A DNA stretch of 64,000 nt from an uncultured Flavobacteriaceae bacterium (GCA_947500435.1 CANMRV010000001.1:1-64000); one strand, 5' to 3'. Counted from the first letter of the stretch, positions 54,221-63,848 are shown. Notes: generated from the sequence alone by a model not told the origin. A program made the numbers and translations.

Positions 54221-55144
54221 ATGAAAATAGAGGTAAAAACCTTTTTTTTGGTTTTAGGATTATTTCTCTTCTCGTGTTCGAGTTCCGAAGAGTATACAAT
54301 GAAGCTCGAAGTCAAGGACTTTCCTTCACGCACACAAGATTTCTCATTGTGGCAACTAGAGCCTTTTTTTCACGAAGTTCAAATGGGTTATATCCTTAAA
54401 ACTGATGACAATAAAATTATAATTGTCGACGGTGGAGGAGTAGTTGCAGCACCCTATTTAGAGAGTTATATTAAACAATTGGGAGGTACGGTTCATGAAT
54501 GGATTATTACCCATGCCCATATGGATCATATGGGGGCATTTCTGGAAATTGCAGACCGTAAGGAGATTAAAATCGACATGCTGGTTCATGTACCACCAAC
54601 AAAAGAGTGGGTGCTGGAAAATGAGCCAATTTCTATGGATAATTTTCAAAGTTATATTACCACTATTCAAAAAGCTAACGTTACAGTGGATGTTCCTCAT
54701 TTCAATAAGGAGTATACTCTTGGAGAAGGAGTTACAATGAAAGTATTAAGTGCGGGAAATTTTGAGATAACGGAAAATGCAATCAACAACTCTTCTTTGG
54801 TTTTCAAAATTTCAAGTAAATCGAAGTCCATTTTGTTTTTGGGGGATATGGGCATCAGGGGAGGGGAGACTATTTTGCTAAATTCAAAAGCAGAAGATTT
54901 GAAAGCTGATTATGTGCAAATGGCGCACCATGGTCAAAGTGGAGTAGAAAAAGATTTTTATAATGCTGTTCAAGCCAACTATGCCTTATGGCCAACACCA
55001 GAGTGGTTATGGGAAAATAGGGCCGATGGAAAAGGGAATAATACAGGAAGCTTCAAAACCTTACTAGTAAGGGAATGGATGCAGGAACTGGGCATAAGTA
55101 AAAGTTATGTTTCTGGGCTTGAAGGAACTGTTCAAATAGATTAA
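54221..55144 (+). CDS. MBL-fold metallo-hydrolase lipoprotein
   Basis: 307 residues from ATG 54221, giving lipoprotein signal MKIEVKTFFLVLGLFLFSCS with Cys at 19; an ATG 4 codons earlier (54209) is less likely. The mature part is a metallo-beta-lactamase fold: HAHMDH (97-102, the HxHxDH zinc motif), FLGDMGIRGGE, and MAHHGQSG with the next metal ligand. It resembles ComEC-type or polysaccharide/phosphoester hydrolases. Its location 6 bases before the flippase gene suggests periplasmic or outer-membrane processing related to polysaccharide export. Substrate unknown. Confidence 0.85.
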   Translation: MKIEVKTFFLVLGLFLFSCSSSEEYTMKLEVKDFPSRTQDFSLWQLEPFFHEVQMGYILKTDDNKIIIVDGGGVVAAPYLESYIKQLGGTVHEWIITHAHMDHMGAFLEIADRKEIKIDMLVHVPPTKEWVLENEPISMDNFQSYITTIQKANVTVDVPHFNKEYTLGEGVTMKVLSAGNFEITENAINNSSLVFKISSKSKSILFLGDMGIRGGETILLNSKAEDLKADYVQMAHHGQSGVEKDFYNAVQANYALWPTPEWLWENRADGKGNNTGSFKTLLVREWMQELGISKSYVSGLEGTVQID

Positions 55145-55150
55145 TTAAGT

Positions 55151-56563
55151 ATGCCCACAGTTTCCAGAAATATTTTTTGGTCTACCCTTACTTCTGTACT
55201 ACAGTTATATACAGGTAGTGTGGTATTTATCGTTCTAGCGAAATTAATGTCGGTAGAAGATTTTGGCATACTTAGTTTTGGCTTTTCCTTATCTGCCTTA
55301 GCGGTTATTGTTGCTGATTTTGGTTTTTCCTTAATGATTATTAAAGATTATCCAGAACATGAGAAAGCGCATAAGCGATACATTTCTAACAGTTTATCGG
55401 CAAAAATTGTATTATCAATTGCATGTGCTGGGCTATTTTTAGGGTATCTAGTTTTGTCATACGAGGGAGATTGGTTCAGAGTGGGGGTCTTATATATCAT
55501 ATTTGCAATCGTCACCTCTTTTACAATTTATTTACAGGCTTTATTAAAGGTGCAAAACCGTTTTCACAAGTATACTGAATCGACCATTATTTATGCCGTT
55601 ACCGTTACCCTTGTTATTTTGGCTTATGCCCAATTTCATTTCGATTTACTACAATTGGTTTTAGGGTTACTATTAGCAAAAACAATTCAATTATTATGGA
55701 CGGGCTATTTGTGTAGAGGGTCATTTGGTATTACCGCAGGCGGTGGTGATTTGATGCTAAAACTAATTAAGAGAAGCTGGTCTTTTGGACTGCACACGGT
55801 GCTTGGGGTTTTCTATTTTATGATTGACACTCAGATTATCTCTTTATATCTGGGCTCGGTTGAAGTAGCGTTATACCAATCGGTTTTTCGCATAATTCTA
55901 ATTCTATTGCTATTTTCAGATATTATGTCAAATGTACTTTTGCCCTACTTATCATTTAAATACTATAGAGAGGAAAATATAGCGAAACTAGTTTCAAAGA
56001 TTTTTTTGTATTTATTGATAATTAGTTGCTCACTTTTTCTTGCCTTTACTTCGTTTAAAGTAGAGATTTTAGAGCTATTGTATACCCCAGAATATGCTAG
56101 AGCGGCCATCTTAGTTCTCCCATTTTCCTTAGTAATTATCCTTCGGACTTCTTGTGTTTTACTTGGTAATATTTTGACTATCTCCAACCGACAGGTATAT
56201 CGTGTGATTACGGTGGCGACTTCTTTAGGGGTTAGTTTAATTCTAAACTTAATATGTATCCCAAAATTTGGAATTCTTTCAGGAGCTTGGGTTAGTGTTA
56301 TCGTACATATGGTGCTTTTTGGAATGTACTTGTTTTATAGCCTTAAGGAAGTACCATCTTTGCAGATAGTATCTAAAGACAGTATTGTAATATTTATTGC
56401 TACAGGTTCAATTTATCTAATCTTGAATCATTTTTTCCCGGATAATCTATGGATAGTTTTAGCCTGTATTATTGGATGGCTGATTACGATTTTTATACTT
56501 ATGAAGCGAGATGAAAATCTAATAGTTTTAAAACAAGTCCTTAAGGAGAAAGGTGTTGGATAA
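55151..56563 (+). CDS. Wzx-type polysaccharide flippase (MATE/MVF-like)
   Basis: 470 residues with about 12-14 hydrophobic helices and few soluble loops. The opening PTVSRNIFWSTLTSVLQLYT and the EDFGILSFGFSLSALAVI region are typical of polysaccharide biosynthesis flippases, which move lipid-linked repeat units across the inner membrane. The TAA stop shares a base with the next ATG (TAATG). Confidence 0.9.
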   Translation: MPTVSRNIFWSTLTSVLQLYTGSVVFIVLAKLMSVEDFGILSFGFSLSALAVIVADFGFSLMIIKDYPEHEKAHKRYISNSLSAKIVLSIACAGLFLGYLVLSYEGDWFRVGVLYIIFAIVTSFTIYLQALLKVQNRFHKYTESTIIYAVTVTLVILAYAQFHFDLLQLVLGLLLAKTIQLLWTGYLCRGSFGITAGGGDLMLKLIKRSWSFGLHTVLGVFYFMIDTQIISLYLGSVEVALYQSVFRIILILLLFSDIMSNVLLPYLSFKYYREENIAKLVSKIFLYLLIISCSLFLAFTSFKVEILELLYTPEYARAAILVLPFSLVIILRTSCVLLGNILTISNRQVYRVITVATSLGVSLILNLICIPKFGILSGAWVSVIVHMVLFGMYLFYSLKEVPSLQIVSKDSIVIFIATGSIYLILNHFFPDNLWIVLACIIGWLITIFILMKRDENLIVLKQVLKEKGVG

Positions 56564-56691
56564 TGAAATTCGATTTTTGCCCTGAGATTTACAGAGGGCT
56601 TTTAGCGAAACCATTAAAACGATACTTTTACAAAGGGTTGACATTCAAAGTAAGTGTTGTCAATCATGTAATTCCAGAGGATAGCAAGTGA
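56563..56691 (+). CDS. Possible 42-residue protein coupled to the flippase
   Basis: ATG at 56563 overlaps the flippase TAA (TAATG). Product begins MKFDFCPEIYRGLLAKPLKR and ends NHVIPEDSK. I do not recognise a family. Coupled position in a polysaccharide operon supports translation, but it could equally be the remnant of a larger transferase gene. Confidence 0.35.
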   Translation: MKFDFCPEIYRGLLAKPLKRYFYKGLTFKVSVVNHVIPEDSK

Positions 56692-56703
56692 AATATAGTA
56701 ATA

Positions 56704-58089
56704 TTGGAACCAAAATCAGTTAGCGACAGCAATGTGATAAAATCTCAACTCAAGGATAAAGCACCTTTTTATGCACTGATAGCACTTTGTTTTTTCCCAA
56801 TTATGCCATTTGGGGTTATGTCAGGCGCGATTATTTTGTTTGTGGTTACCTGTATCATCGCAAATTATAAAAACCTCCATTTTAATTATCAAAAAATTGG
56901 ATGGCTTCCCTTTTTGGTAAATATTTGTTTTTTTTTAGTTCTTTTATTGACCCTAACCTATTCCGATAATTTAAAATTTGGATGGCGACAGATAGAACGT
57001 GGACTTCCACTTTTACTTTTTCCATTCATTTTTCTTTATCTCCCCCCTAAACTTTCTAAAAAACAAATACAAATAGCCTTGGGAATGTTCGTGCTTGCGA
57101 ATTTGTTTTTTATGGTTTTCCTCTTTTTTTACTTAGTTAATAACGCCAGTGATTTTAATGTTCCAGAACAAGCGGGGCTGGTGCTTTTTGAGGGTCTAAA
57201 CAATAAGGGTTTTTTCATGCAGCTTAAAGATTTATGGAATGGTACATTCTATGAAGTACTGTATTACGCAAGAAGAAACCAAGAAAGTCTTTTGGAGATT
57301 CATAAGACCTATGCCTCCCAAAGTATACTCTGGAGCATCGTTATTGTAGCATTCTTTTCGGCAAGAAGGAGGTTTTCACTAGTCAAGAAAGGAATTCAAC
57401 TTTTATTGCTTCTTGTTTTGATGTTGGTCTTGGTTTATCTCTACTCCATGATGAATCTATTGGTTTTGGTGGTGCTTTCACCCCTGCTGTTGTATTGGAT
57501 TTTGGGCCCTATAAAGCATCGCCTTTGGTACATGTTTGGAGGCCTTGTTCTAGCTTTTGGTGCCTTTTTCATGCTTACACTTGGACAGACTTTTTCTACA
57601 AATTCATATGAAAAATTTAAGCAGTACGAGAACCCGATGTTCATTCTTTCGAATATTGAGAAAATGTTACATAAAGACGAAAGAAACGCTATTAACGAAT
57701 GTAATATCAAATTACTAAAAGAAAACCCAGTATTAGGACATGGTGTTGGGGATGTTCAAGACCTGCTTAATTCGTGCTATACCAGTTTAGAGGATGGGAT
57801 TTCGAAAGGACCTACCATTAGGGATCAAAATCTCAATTCACATAATTATTATGCTTTTTTAGGGCTTGCCGGTGGTTTAGTTGTGTTTGTCTTGTTCTTG
57901 ACAATGATAGGGTTTAATGTTTCGGTTGGAGTGCGTAAAAAAGATTTGGCATACCTTGCTTTTATACTCATAGTCGCAATGAATTTGCTTACAGAAAACA
58001 CACTGGGAAGGGCACATGGCATCTTATTTTTTGCATTGTTCAATAGTATTTTACTGTCTAAAAATTTAAGGCGTGGCGCAGATGAATAA
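56704..58089 (+). CDS. O-antigen polymerase/ligase-like membrane protein (Wzy/WaaL superfamily), copy 1
   Basis: 461 residues from a TTG at 56704; no upstream ATG or GTG is in frame and the N-terminus MEPKSVSDSNVIKSQLKDKA would be lost from a later start. About 11 membrane helices with a large periplasmic loop (about 300-380, KDERNAINECNIKLLKENPV... and GPTIRDQNLNSHNYYAFLG) containing the conserved N-S-H-N region of the O-antigen ligase family. One of two such proteins in the locus; whether it is polymerase or ligase is not decidable from sequence alone. Eight-base overlap with the next gene. Confidence 0.82.
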   Translation: MEPKSVSDSNVIKSQLKDKAPFYALIALCFFPIMPFGVMSGAIILFVVTCIIANYKNLHFNYQKIGWLPFLVNICFFLVLLLTLTYSDNLKFGWRQIERGLPLLLFPFIFLYLPPKLSKKQIQIALGMFVLANLFFMVFLFFYLVNNASDFNVPEQAGLVLFEGLNNKGFFMQLKDLWNGTFYEVLYYARRNQESLLEIHKTYASQSILWSIVIVAFFSARRRFSLVKKGIQLLLLLVLMLVLVYLYSMMNLLVLVVLSPLLLYWILGPIKHRLWYMFGGLVLAFGAFFMLTLGQTFSTNSYEKFKQYENPMFILSNIEKMLHKDERNAINECNIKLLKENPVLGHGVGDVQDLLNSCYTSLEDGISKGPTIRDQNLNSHNYYAFLGLAGGLVVFVLFLTMIGFNVSVGVRKKDLAYLAFILIVAMNLLTENTLGRAHGILFFALFNSILLSKNLRRGADE

Positions 58090-58948
58090 GGATATAGAAG
58101 GAAAATACACTTTGGATGATTTTCTGATTGTAATGGTACTGTATCGTATTGATTTGGAAGACGCGCCCTCATTCAAATCCTTATCCGACTGTAACAAAGA
58201 AGAACTAATCATTGATATGGTGGTCTATGACAACAGCCCAGTTTCGGCAGATAGCCCTGATGTCTTCACTAAAAAGGGATTTCATATTCAGTATATAAGC
58301 GACCCTGCTAATCCCGGGATAAGCAAGGCATATAATACAGGAGTATCCCTGGCGAGGAAATTGAAAAAAAAATGGATACTTTTTTTAGATCAGGATACGA
58401 CGTTGGATAAAAACCTATTGCATCTATTTTTAGCAAATTGTAACGAGCAAAGAGATGAGGTCATTTTCGCAACAACCTTATATGGAACGGATAAAAATCT
58501 CATTTCCCCATCACGATATTTTTTCAAAAGGGGGTTTACGCTTTCCAAAATCCCGAAGGGGAAATGTAAATTAAAACGAACACGACCTATCAATAGTACT
58601 GTATTGGTTTCAATGGAAGTTTTCGATAAAGTGGGCGGGTACAATGAGGCGATACGATTGGATTTTAGCGATCATGAATTTTTTGATCGCGTAAATCAGC
58701 ACTTCAAACACATGTTTGTGGTACCCTCCAAAAGTTTCCATAGCTTATCTTCATCTGACGACACCAATATTGAAGGAATTAAAATACGATTCGGTATTTT
58801 TTGCGAAGGTGCCCATATTGCTGGCAAGAGCTCATTTCTGAACAGTTTGAAATACTTTATAGTTTGCGCCTTCAGAGGGCTTAAATTAAACCTCAAATAC
58901 AGAACTCTATTTTTTATGAATACTTTATTCAAAGAATGGTTGAAGTAG
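58082..58948 (+). CDS. Glycosyltransferase family 2 (rhamnosyltransferase-like)
   Basis: 288 residues from ATG 58082, overlapping the previous gene by 8 bases; an in-frame GTG at 58073 is possible. GT-A fold: DFLIVMVLYRIDLEDA start, GISKAYNTGVSLA, and the metal-binding WILFLDQDTTLD (near 98-110), followed by INSTVLVSMEVFDKVGGYNE and LDFSDHEFFDR. The FLDQDT form is frequent in rhamnosyltransferases, consistent with the dTDP-rhamnose genes in the locus. Confidence 0.85.
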   Translation: MNKDIEGKYTLDDFLIVMVLYRIDLEDAPSFKSLSDCNKEELIIDMVVYDNSPVSADSPDVFTKKGFHIQYISDPANPGISKAYNTGVSLARKLKKKWILFLDQDTTLDKNLLHLFLANCNEQRDEVIFATTLYGTDKNLISPSRYFFKRGFTLSKIPKGKCKLKRTRPINSTVLVSMEVFDKVGGYNEAIRLDFSDHEFFDRVNQHFKHMFVVPSKSFHSLSSSDDTNIEGIKIRFGIFCEGAHIAGKSSFLNSLKYFIVCAFRGLKLNLKYRTLFFMNTLFKEWLK

Positions 58949-58987
58949 TAAGGATTGATTAAACTATCCTAGACTAAAGATTGTGTG

Positions 58988-58995
58988 TATTTTTG
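58988..58995 (+). promoter_or_regulatory. -7 element TATTTTTG within the polysaccharide locus
   Basis: Exact TAnnTTTG match 21 bases before the ATG at 59017, indicating a separate promoter for the last three genes. Confidence 0.55.
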
Positions 58996-59016
58996 TTGAA
59001 CCGACACGAATAATAA

Positions 59017-60249
59017 ATGAAATTAAGTATTAAAAGGCAATCACCCCTCCTTCTTTTTTTTACTATAATGCTACTCGAGATTTTTCTGGGAGGTGCAGGC
59101 CGGCTTACTACGTTTGGCCCCCTCACACTGCGAATGTATTTGTTCATAGCGGGGATAGGCTTATTTTTTTTATTGTTGCTGTCCGGAAGAAAATTAAGCC
59201 GAACAACACTCGTTTTAATGGGATGCTTTTTGGTTGTGTTTGTCATCGCAATCCTTCAAGGTTTGATGTTTGGTGATAGTCATGCAAATCTTTTTGCCGA
59301 TGTGAAAATGGTGTCCTTTTTTTTCATCCTTCCTTTTTTTGATATGATGATTAACAGTTACACCGACTATGTACGCGTAGTAAAACTCATAAAATGGACT
59401 TCTCTATTTTTAGCAATTGCGTATTTGGTTTTCTTTGTCTTTTTGAATTCGCATATCGTTCCTTTCTTAACGATTTACAGAGCCATGTCAAAACCTGAGT
59501 ATTTTGCCGAATTTGGCTTTAGAGGAGAGATTGCGGTTATCTACAAAGGATTTATTTATGCTTGTATTGGATATTTCTTTTATTTTTTTAACGAACGAAG
59601 TTCTCGAAATACGATAAAAATATTGATCCTTTTTGCAGCTGTCGCCCTGACTCTAGCGAGATCGTATTTGTTGATATTGACATTTTTGACACTGTCTTAT
59701 GTTCTATATAAGTTTTTGGTTTCTCGAAAGAATAGGGTATTAAATATGATTGTTATTGGGCTCGTCATAATTGGTGCGATTGCAGTGGTTCCAATTTTGC
59801 TTGAAGCTTTGGGGGATAAATCTGTCTCAGATAGTATACGAATCGTACAAATACAGCAGGTATTCGAACGTATAAACCCATTGAGCATTTTTATAGGTCA
59901 TGGGTTTGGTATTGGGGTTCCCATTCGACCTGTACATATGGAAATCACCTATTTGGAAATATTTCATAAACAAGGAATACTGGGTCTTGCCTTTTGGTTT
60001 TTGATACCCATTTATATTGGATTAAAGTATTACAATTACAGAATATACCGCAAACAGAATAGCGAGATGAACCTCATAGATGCCAGACCCTTTTTGTTTG
60101 GAGTTTGTTTTTTATACCTTCAATCTTTGTTTAACCCCTATTTGACAAACTCAATGGGAATGACATTTCTGTTCATTTCACTGATAGTATTCGAAAAATT
60201 AAAAAAATTCAATGAAGAGAAGAATCTCGGTCTGCATGGCGACCTATAA
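59017..60249 (+). CDS. O-antigen polymerase/ligase-like membrane protein, copy 2
   Basis: 410 residues, about 10 membrane helices, with a periplasmic loop and a C-terminal FIGHGFGIGVPIRPVHMEIT followed by YLEIFHKQGILGLAFWF, the typical H-x-E and K-G-x-x-G region of the Wzy/O-antigen ligase superfamily. Its own promoter lies at 58988. It overlaps the next glycosyltransferase gene by 38 bases. With the protein at 56704 the locus has two members, so one is probably polymerase and the other ligase. Confidence 0.8.
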   Translation: MKLSIKRQSPLLLFFTIMLLEIFLGGAGRLTTFGPLTLRMYLFIAGIGLFFLLLLSGRKLSRTTLVLMGCFLVVFVIAILQGLMFGDSHANLFADVKMVSFFFILPFFDMMINSYTDYVRVVKLIKWTSLFLAIAYLVFFVFLNSHIVPFLTIYRAMSKPEYFAEFGFRGEIAVIYKGFIYACIGYFFYFFNERSSRNTIKILILFAAVALTLARSYLLILTFLTLSYVLYKFLVSRKNRVLNMIVIGLVIIGAIAVVPILLEALGDKSVSDSIRIVQIQQVFERINPLSIFIGHGFGIGVPIRPVHMEITYLEIFHKQGILGLAFWFLIPIYIGLKYYNYRIYRKQNSEMNLIDARPFLFGVCFLYLQSLFNPYLTNSMGMTFLFISLIVFEKLKKFNEEKNLGLHGDL

Positions 60250-60946
60250 TGGGGCAGAACATATTGAAAAACAGCTGGCATCCATCATAAAAAACCTAAG
60301 TGATAATGATGAGGTTGTAGTTTCCGATGACAATTCAACAGATGATACGATTGCTATAGCAAAGTCTTTTAACGATAGTCGTATTCGTGTGGTAATGAAC
60401 CATCCAGATAGAAGAGGTCATATTACCAATTTTGAAAATGCATTAAACCATGCGGAAGGAGATTATTTGTTTTTATCCGATCAAGATGATATTTGGTACG
60501 ATGATAAAATCGTAAAAATGATGAAAGCGTTGGAAAAGCACGACCTTGTGGTATGTGATTGTAAGATTGTTGATGGGGAAATGAATCTTTTGAACGAATC
60601 GTTTTATGAGTTGTTATCCTCTGGAAACGGATTGGTAAAGAACTTAGTAAAAAACACGTATTTAGGTTGTTGCATGGCATTCAATAGGAAGGTACTTGAA
60701 AAGGCACTTCCCTTTCCTAAAGATATCGTCAGTCATGATACATGGCTTGGTTTAATGGGAGAATTGGTTGGAAGCTGCTATTTTTTACCTGAAAAACTCC
60801 AATACTTCATTCGACATGGCTCTAATTTTTCAATTACCGATGGTGCCGATGCGATGAATGATCAAATAAGCCCTTATAGTTTTAGTGAAAAACTAAAAAT
60901 GCGTTGGGTTTTGTTTAAGAATGTTTTAAAAAGAAAGTTTAGGTAG
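60212..60946 (+). CDS. Glycosyltransferase family 2
   Basis: 244 residues. RISVCMATYNGAEHIEKQLA at the start, DDNSTDDT for the nucleotide site and YLFLSDQDDIWYDDKI (near 87) with the metal-binding residues are hallmark GT2 features. The final 40 residues are basic and hydrophobic, suiting membrane association. Start lies 38 bases inside the previous gene. Confidence 0.9.
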   Translation: MKRRISVCMATYNGAEHIEKQLASIIKNLSDNDEVVVSDDNSTDDTIAIAKSFNDSRIRVVMNHPDRRGHITNFENALNHAEGDYLFLSDQDDIWYDDKIVKMMKALEKHDLVVCDCKIVDGEMNLLNESFYELLSSGNGLVKNLVKNTYLGCCMAFNRKVLEKALPFPKDIVSHDTWLGLMGELVGSCYFLPEKLQYFIRHGSNFSITDGADAMNDQISPYSFSEKLKMRWVLFKNVLKRKFR

Positions 60947-61003
60947 CATCAACAAATTTTTTAGATAACCAAACTGAGAAACTCCAGGCGAAAGACAAGG
61001 TTC

Positions 61004-62227
61004 ATGAAGATTTTAATAGTATCACAGTACTTTTGGCCCGAAGATTTTAAAGTAAATGACATTGCTTTTGATTACGCCGCAAAAGGCCATGAAGTAACGG
61101 TGCTAACAGCCAAACCAAATTATCCTAAAGGGAGTTTTTATAAAGGGTATGGGCTATTTACAAGAAGAAATGAGACGCATAAAGGGGTAAAGATTATACG
61201 AACACCAATTGTACCCCGAAGAGGCGGCGGTGCTTTTTTTCTTGTTTTAAATTACCTGTCTTTCGTTTTCTTCTCTTTTTTCACATCGCGGTTTCGTGTT
61301 AAAGGTTCTTATGACATTATATTTTGTCATCTAACCTCACCTATTACGGCGGCGCTTCCCGCAATTTGGTTAAAAAAGAGATTCAAAATACCTTTAGTAT
61401 TGTGGGTATTAGACCTTTGGCCGGAAAGCGTAGAGAATACTACAAATATCAAAAACAAACATCTCTATAGGTACTTAAACAAATTGGTAAAGTATATCTA
61501 CACCCAGTCCGACCATATCTTGGTGAGCTCGCGGTATTTTATTGATTCTGTAGAGGAAAAGTTGGGAGGGAACAAGGTGCCAATTTCATATTTCCCCAAC
61601 TGGGCAGAAGATATTTTTGTGGAAGATTTAAAGGATAGTATTGATTTGCCAGCACTTCCAGAAGGTTTCAATATTATGTTCGCGGGTAACATTGGCGAAG
61701 CCCAAGATTTTGAATCCATAGCTCTCGCGGCAAAGAAAACTCAAGGAAGAGGCATCAATTGGATTATTATTGGAGACGGACGAAAAAATGACTGGCTAAA
61801 AAAAGAGATTGTCAAGAAAGACATAACCAATATTGTGCTTTTAGGTCGTTTTCCCTTGAATACTATGCCCGATTTCTTTAAAAAAGCAGATGCGATGTTG
61901 GTAACTTTGAAAGACGCACCCATATTCAGGTTGACCGTTCCCGCGAAAATTCAGGCATATATGGCGTCAAGCAAGATTATTTTAGGAATGATCAATGGAG
62001 AGGCAAATGATTTAATTAAGGATAGTGAAGGCGGTTATGCCGTTCCCGCAGGAGATTATGAATCTTTGGCCGCCAAGGCGATGGATTTAAAGAATCTTAA
62101 TAGTGAGGAAAAGAAAAACATGGAAAAAAGTTCAAGAAAGTACTATCTGAAGCATTTTTCAAAGTCGGTTTTATTTCAAAATCTTAAAGAGATATTTGAA
62201 TACTCTACGGAAATCGATACCCATTAA
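61004..62227 (+). CDS. Glycosyltransferase family 4 (WbuB/WcaI-like)
   Basis: 407 residues, GT-B fold. MKILIVSQYFWPEDFKVNDI opening, LWVLDLWPESVE, then the C-terminal donor domain with FAGNIGEAQDFESI and the IFRLTVPAKIQAYMASSK (E replaced by I-Q-A form) region common to WbuB-like fucosamine/aminosugar transferases. Last gene of the polysaccharide locus. Fold and family are clear; donor sugar is not. Confidence 0.88.
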   Translation: MKILIVSQYFWPEDFKVNDIAFDYAAKGHEVTVLTAKPNYPKGSFYKGYGLFTRRNETHKGVKIIRTPIVPRRGGGAFFLVLNYLSFVFFSFFTSRFRVKGSYDIIFCHLTSPITAALPAIWLKKRFKIPLVLWVLDLWPESVENTTNIKNKHLYRYLNKLVKYIYTQSDHILVSSRYFIDSVEEKLGGNKVPISYFPNWAEDIFVEDLKDSIDLPALPEGFNIMFAGNIGEAQDFESIALAAKKTQGRGINWIIIGDGRKNDWLKKEIVKKDITNIVLLGRFPLNTMPDFFKKADAMLVTLKDAPIFRLTVPAKIQAYMASSKIILGMINGEANDLIKDSEGGYAVPAGDYESLAAKAMDLKNLNSEEKKNMEKSSRKYYLKHFSKSVLFQNLKEIFEYSTEIDTH

Positions 62228-62630
62228 TTCCATTATGTTTTTAGCACTAGCATAATTAGGTAAGTATTTGGAATTTTCCTGAAACAGCCGTTTTAGTCTT
62301 TTAGAGATTTTTCTTTCAAATCATTTGATTTAGAAGGTTAGATGGCCTTGAAAATTTGAAATGCTCTATACCAGACTAGTAAAAATTTCAATAAAGAAAT
62401 TTCCTGCTTTTCATCCAAAATAGCTTACACGTTGATTTTTAGATGCTTATATATTTTGTATTTGCATTTTTTAGTTAAATAAGGAAAATAGTTTCAAAAA
62501 AATGTAGGGCTTTTTAAAATTATTTTTACTTTGTTGACTCAAAGAGTAGGTTTTAACTCTATTCAAAATAAAAACATTTCTTCTTTGTCCCTCAAAGAGC
62601 CCTATTTACGAATCAAAACAACCAAAAATC
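62228..62630 (+). other. 403-base AT-rich intergenic region
   Basis: No gene seen. It contains imperfect -7-like elements (TATATTTTG near 62450 and TACTTTG near 62528) that miss the TAnnTTTG consensus by one base. Probably holds the promoter and leader of the repeat protein at 62631. Confidence 0.4.
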
Positions 62631-63794
62631 ATGAAAACTCTGTTTTTAACAATTACACTATTAATTGCATCGAACTTTTTAATTGCCCAAACAACAGGTG
62701 GTCCAATTGAAATACAAGGCCCGACTGGTGAACAGTCTCAGGGTCAGGTTCACATTATAGGCAATGGACAAGGAGGGCCAGGTGATGCCTATATAAGTTT
62801 TGATGAAGGTGGCGAGGCTAATTCTAGATGGTCACTAGGCGCTCGTGATAATGGCAATCAGTTTACAATTTCTCATGGTTTGACTATGGATGCTAAACCC
62901 ATGTTTACGATTACAGATGTAGCAGGAAGTTCAGGAGGTTATTTTGGTATTGGCACTGCTAACCCGCAATCAAAATTTCACATAAAAGCAGCTACAGGAG
63001 AACCTTTACGGGGGCAAATGTTAATCACCGGAAATGGTGGAAATAAAACAGGTGATGCTTTTATAACTTTTCAGGAAGGCGCTGAACCAAATTCAGAATG
63101 GTCAATTGGTGCTCGTGACGAATTTAATTCATTTACGATTTCAAATGGGCGGTCGGTAGATACGGCTCCAAAATTTGTAATAACTGACGTCGCGGGACGA
63201 GTTGGAATAGGGACTGTTAATCCTCAAGGAAAAGTTCACGTTCAAGGTGATTCGGGTGAGCAAAGTTATGGTCAAATACATGTTCAAGGTAATGGCGAGG
63301 GAGGTCCTGGGGATGCCTATATTAGTTTTTCGGAAGGTGTTGAGCCAGATTCTAAGTGGTCCTTGGGGGTAAAAGACAATCAAAATGTTTTTTCAATATC
63401 TAAGGGGCTAACCATGGATGCTGATCCTAAATTCATGATTTTTGAAGATACCGGTAATGTAGCCATAGGCACATCATACACTGGTAGTCATAAACTTGCT
63501 GTTGGCGGTACTATTGGTGCAAGAGAAATTAAGGTTCAAAGCGGAACATGGAGTGATTTTGTATTCTTCAAGGGGTATAAGCTACCAAGTCTGCAAGAAG
63601 TAGAAAAACATATTTCCGAAAAAGGCCACCTTCAAGATATTCCAAGTGAAAAAGAAGTAACAGAAAAGGGCATCAACCTTGGTGAAATGGATGCTAAGCT
63701 CTTACAAAAGATAGAGGAGTTAATGTTGTATACCATACAACAGCAAAAGGAAATAGAAATTCTCAAAAAGGAACTTCAAAAACTAAAGCAGTAA
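62631..63794 (+). CDS. Secreted surface protein with three internal repeats and C-terminal coiled coil
   Basis: 387 residues. Signal peptide MKTLFLTITLLIASNFLIAQ. Three repeats of about 90 residues follow (about 25-110, 110-195, 200-285), each with GQ--I-GNG, GDA-I-F-EG, W-GARD or WSLGVKD and FTIS-G. The C-terminus (SDFVFFKGYKLPSLQEVEKH, then a coiled coil ending ELQKLKQ) is a Bacteroidota module I have seen at the end of many secreted tail-fibre-like proteins. Likely a trimeric or fibrous surface protein. No T9SS sorting domain is evident. Confidence 0.75.
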   Translation: MKTLFLTITLLIASNFLIAQTTGGPIEIQGPTGEQSQGQVHIIGNGQGGPGDAYISFDEGGEANSRWSLGARDNGNQFTISHGLTMDAKPMFTITDVAGSSGGYFGIGTANPQSKFHIKAATGEPLRGQMLITGNGGNKTGDAFITFQEGAEPNSEWSIGARDEFNSFTISNGRSVDTAPKFVITDVAGRVGIGTVNPQGKVHVQGDSGEQSYGQIHVQGNGEGGPGDAYISFSEGVEPDSKWSLGVKDNQNVFSISKGLTMDADPKFMIFEDTGNVAIGTSYTGSHKLAVGGTIGAREIKVQSGTWSDFVFFKGYKLPSLQEVEKHISEKGHLQDIPSEKEVTEKGINLGEMDAKLLQKIEELMLYTIQQQKEIEILKKELQKLKQ

Positions 63795-63848
63795 CTAAGC
63801 TGTTGTTTTCAAAGAAGTCAATCCAATTTTTAAGAAAAATATTTCCTT

